From: G965267425 sp965267425
GTDB taxonomy: Bacteria; Bacteroidota; Bacteroidia; Flavobacteriales_E; Vicingaceae
Assembly (NCBI GenBank): GCA_965267425.1
Contig: OZ253959.1
Span: 1,364,001-1,428,000 of the forward strand
Direction: 5' to 3'
DNA length: 64,000 nt
The notes under the pieces were generated by a model. The model was not told the DNA's origin and ran no database searches. It saw only the letters and a list, made by a program, of their open reading frames with translations. The position numbers were made by a program, and so were the translations under genes. How positions within the stretch are numbered: position 1 is the stretch's first letter; each line of letters begins with the position of its first letter. Positions 62,756 to 64,000 of this stretch are shown here, in pieces.

Positions 62756-62815
62756 GGATAAATGTATCTTTTTTGTACATTCAATTTGCGTTGACTGTAA
62801 ATTTTATGGCATATC

Positions 62816-63295
62816 ATGGATGACAATGTACAGGTTGTAAAAAAATTCTACGAGGCTTTTGCCAACAAAGATGCAAAGGCCATGTTGGCCTGTTACCATC
62901 CGGAAGTTGAATTTACCGATCCCGTGTTTGGAACCTTACAAGCTTCGGAGGCAGCTGCCATGTGGAAAATGTTGGTGAGTCGGGGAGGGGATGACCTGGT
63001 CATTCGGTTGGCCAATGTGGAATATCGTGATGGAATAGTGCATGCCGATTGGGAAGCTGATTATGTTTTTTCTACTTCGGGAAGGATGGTTTACAATAAG
63101 ATACATGCGCAGATGGAAATGAAAGATGGCAAAATTTTCAGGCATGTGGATGTTTTTGATTTACACAAATGGTCAAGCATGGCCTTTGGAATTAAAGGAA
63201 CCTTGTTTGGTGGGTTTCCCTTTTTCAAAAATGCCGTGCGCAAAAAGGCAAAATATCATTTGAAGAATTTCATTGAGTTAAATAAAGTCCATTAA
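62816..63295 (+). CDS. SnoaL/NTF2-like protein
   Basis: A 159-residue soluble protein with the NTF2-like layout: VKKFYEAFANKDAKAMLACYHPEVEFTDPVFG, AAAMWKMLVSRGGDDLVI, then VEYRDGIVHADWEADYVFS and HVDVFDLHKWSSM. Small SnoaL-type enzymes or binding proteins have this form. The second protein of this fold in the window (the other is at 38697-39098); they share fold but little sequence. Function unknown. Confidence 0.85.
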   Translation: MDDNVQVVKKFYEAFANKDAKAMLACYHPEVEFTDPVFGTLQASEAAAMWKMLVSRGGDDLVIRLANVEYRDGIVHADWEADYVFSTSGRMVYNKIHAQMEMKDGKIFRHVDVFDLHKWSSMAFGIKGTLFGGFPFFKNAVRKKAKYHLKNFIELNKVH

Positions 63296-63521
63296 GCATA
63301 AATTACATGGCTGTATGAGTTATTGATACAGTAATGAAATATGTTCATAAAGAACGAATTTCATATTAAGTAGACTTATTACAAATGATTTGGGATTGAG
63401 AGCTTTTAAGTAATATCTCAATATTGTTGAATCTGGTAATAAATTTGCCTTAAAGTGTATAAAATATTAGATCAACCCTGGATCATTACTTATTTATAAA
63501 AGAGTCATTCAAAATCTTCCT
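63296..63521 (+). ncRNA. Non-coding leader of IS110 element, candidate bridge RNA
   Basis: AT-rich, no ORF. It has a strong hairpin at 63334-63364 (7-bp stem ATGAAAT/ATTTCAT, an A-A internal mismatch, an inner 5-bp stem and a 5-nt loop) and a second at 63395-63422 (ATTGAGA/TCTCAAT with a 14-nt loop). A GATC...GATC stem lies at 63471-63485. IS110-family elements carry a bridge RNA in the non-coding end before the recombinase, so this is the right place. The left end of the element is not identified, and the RNA limits are inference. Confidence 0.4.
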
Positions 63522-64000
63522 ATGAAAATTCAATATGTTGGAGTAGACATATCTAAGAATAAGTTTGATGTTTATTACTTATATGAAGATAAATTGTTGG
63601 TATTTAATAATGATTCTAATGGTATTTCTCAATTTATTAAAACTATTTCTTACAAAAATGTAGTTATTCTTGAATATACTGGAAGATACCATGTGAAATT
63701 ATTAAATGCCCTGATTAAGGCTAGAAAAAAAATTTCAATAGTATCTGGAACAAAGGTCAGACGTTATGCGCAAATGCGATTTTCTAGGATAAAAACTGAC
63801 AAAACAGACGCAGTTTTGCTTGCCAATTTCGGTAGGTCCCAAACCCCCCTTCTATTCAAGAAAAAAAGTGAATGTGACTTGGAATTAATGGATTTATTTA
63901 CTTATCTCAATACTTTAATTAAAAATCGAAGAAATTTCACTAATTCGTTTAACGCATTGAAAATAAGTATGAATCGAAGCAGTGTAATAGAAACTTCTCA
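63522..64000 (+). CDS. IS110-family transposase, N-terminal part (cut by window edge)
   Basis: The frame is open from the ATG at 63522 to the window end. DEDD RuvC-like motifs are seen: GVDISKNKFDVY (first Asp), VVILEYTGRY (Glu), and KTDKTDAVLLANF (Asp pair), which is the IS110/IS1111 pattern. Codon use is much more AT-rich than in neighbouring genes, consistent with recent arrival. The C-terminal Tnp_20 domain with the catalytic Ser lies outside the window. Confidence 0.88.
   Translation, partial: MKIQYVGVDISKNKFDVYYLYEDKLLVFNNDSNGISQFIKTISYKNVVILEYTGRYHVKLLNALIKARKKISIVSGTKVRRYAQMRFSRIKTDKTDAVLLANFGRSQTPLLFKKKSECDLELMDLFTYLNTLIKNRRNFTNSFNALKISMNRSSVIETS

Noticed and set aside
1..64000. tRNA, rRNA or CRISPR
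   Set aside because: No cloverleaf-type sequence, rRNA segment or regular repeat-spacer array was recognised by reading; a tRNAscan-type search would be needed to be certain.

Overview
The window looks like the chromosome of a marine- or freshwater-type Bacteroidota, probably order Flavobacteriales (Cryomorphaceae/Crocinitomicaceae-like). Reasons: low G+C; eight complete secreted proteins ending in a type IX secretion (T9SS) C-terminal sorting domain of the PNPxxD type; weak ribosome binding sites; promoter elements of the Bacteroidota type (TTG-N20-TAnnTTTG); many [S/G]C lipoproteins; and a TonB receptor with a carboxypeptidase-like N-terminal domain. No rRNA, tRNA or CRISPR array was seen. 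Taxonomy is inference from gene style, not from a marker gene.

Layout. 1-7.9 kb: a truncated beta-helix secreted protein, an FG-GAP propeller protein, small hypothetical genes, and a three-gene cytochrome c/DUF5777 operon on the minus strand. 8.1-12.7 kb: a PhoX-like phosphatase, a di-heme MauG-type peroxidase with an imelysin-like N-terminus, and a short CDF metal transporter. 12.6-18.4 kb: a methyltransferase, a lipoprotein plus a large Asp-box T9SS protein, a WYL regulator, a zinc-ribbon protein and a helical-repeat protein. 18.4-21.2 kb: a Wzz-like chain-length protein and an O-antigen-ligase-like protein. 21.2-31.5 kb: the most distinctive region, with three B12-binding-type radical SAM enzymes, two methyltransferases, a nucleotidyltransferase, a GT87-like membrane glycosyltransferase, a CxxCH lipoprotein and a sulfotransferase. 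Six of these form a tight minus-strand operon. 32.4-38.5 kb: a probable iron-regulated operon (DUF4856 lipoprotein, imelysin-like lipoprotein, HTTM membrane protein, TonB receptor) with a promoter and a 7-1-7 Fur-type palindrome at the predicted transcription start.

38.7-50.8 kb: housekeeping and accessory genes, including an APC permease, a TPR-LuxR regulator, a T9SS esterase, an atypical thioredoxin-like protein, an orphan RHS-tail protein with caspase-like His/Cys motifs, a TPMT-like methyltransferase coupled to a polytopic membrane protein, a Cys/Lys-rich small exported protein, and a fatty acid desaturase broken by a one-base frameshift. 51.3-58.5 kb: two large T9SS surface proteins and a GT39-like glycosyltransferase. 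58.5-63.3 kb: small lipoproteins, a TRL-like lipoprotein, arginase, a ThiF/MoeB-like E1 enzyme and an NTF2-like protein. The window ends inside an AT-rich IS110-family transposase whose 5' non-coding leader holds strong hairpins, as expected for a bridge RNA.

The best candidates for something undescribed are the radical SAM/nucleotidyltransferase/GT87 operon (24.2-31.5 kb) with its inverted-repeat-rich upstream region and missing ATG, the orphan RHS-caspase-like protein (44.8-45.8 kb), and the possible IS110 bridge RNA (63.3-63.5 kb).
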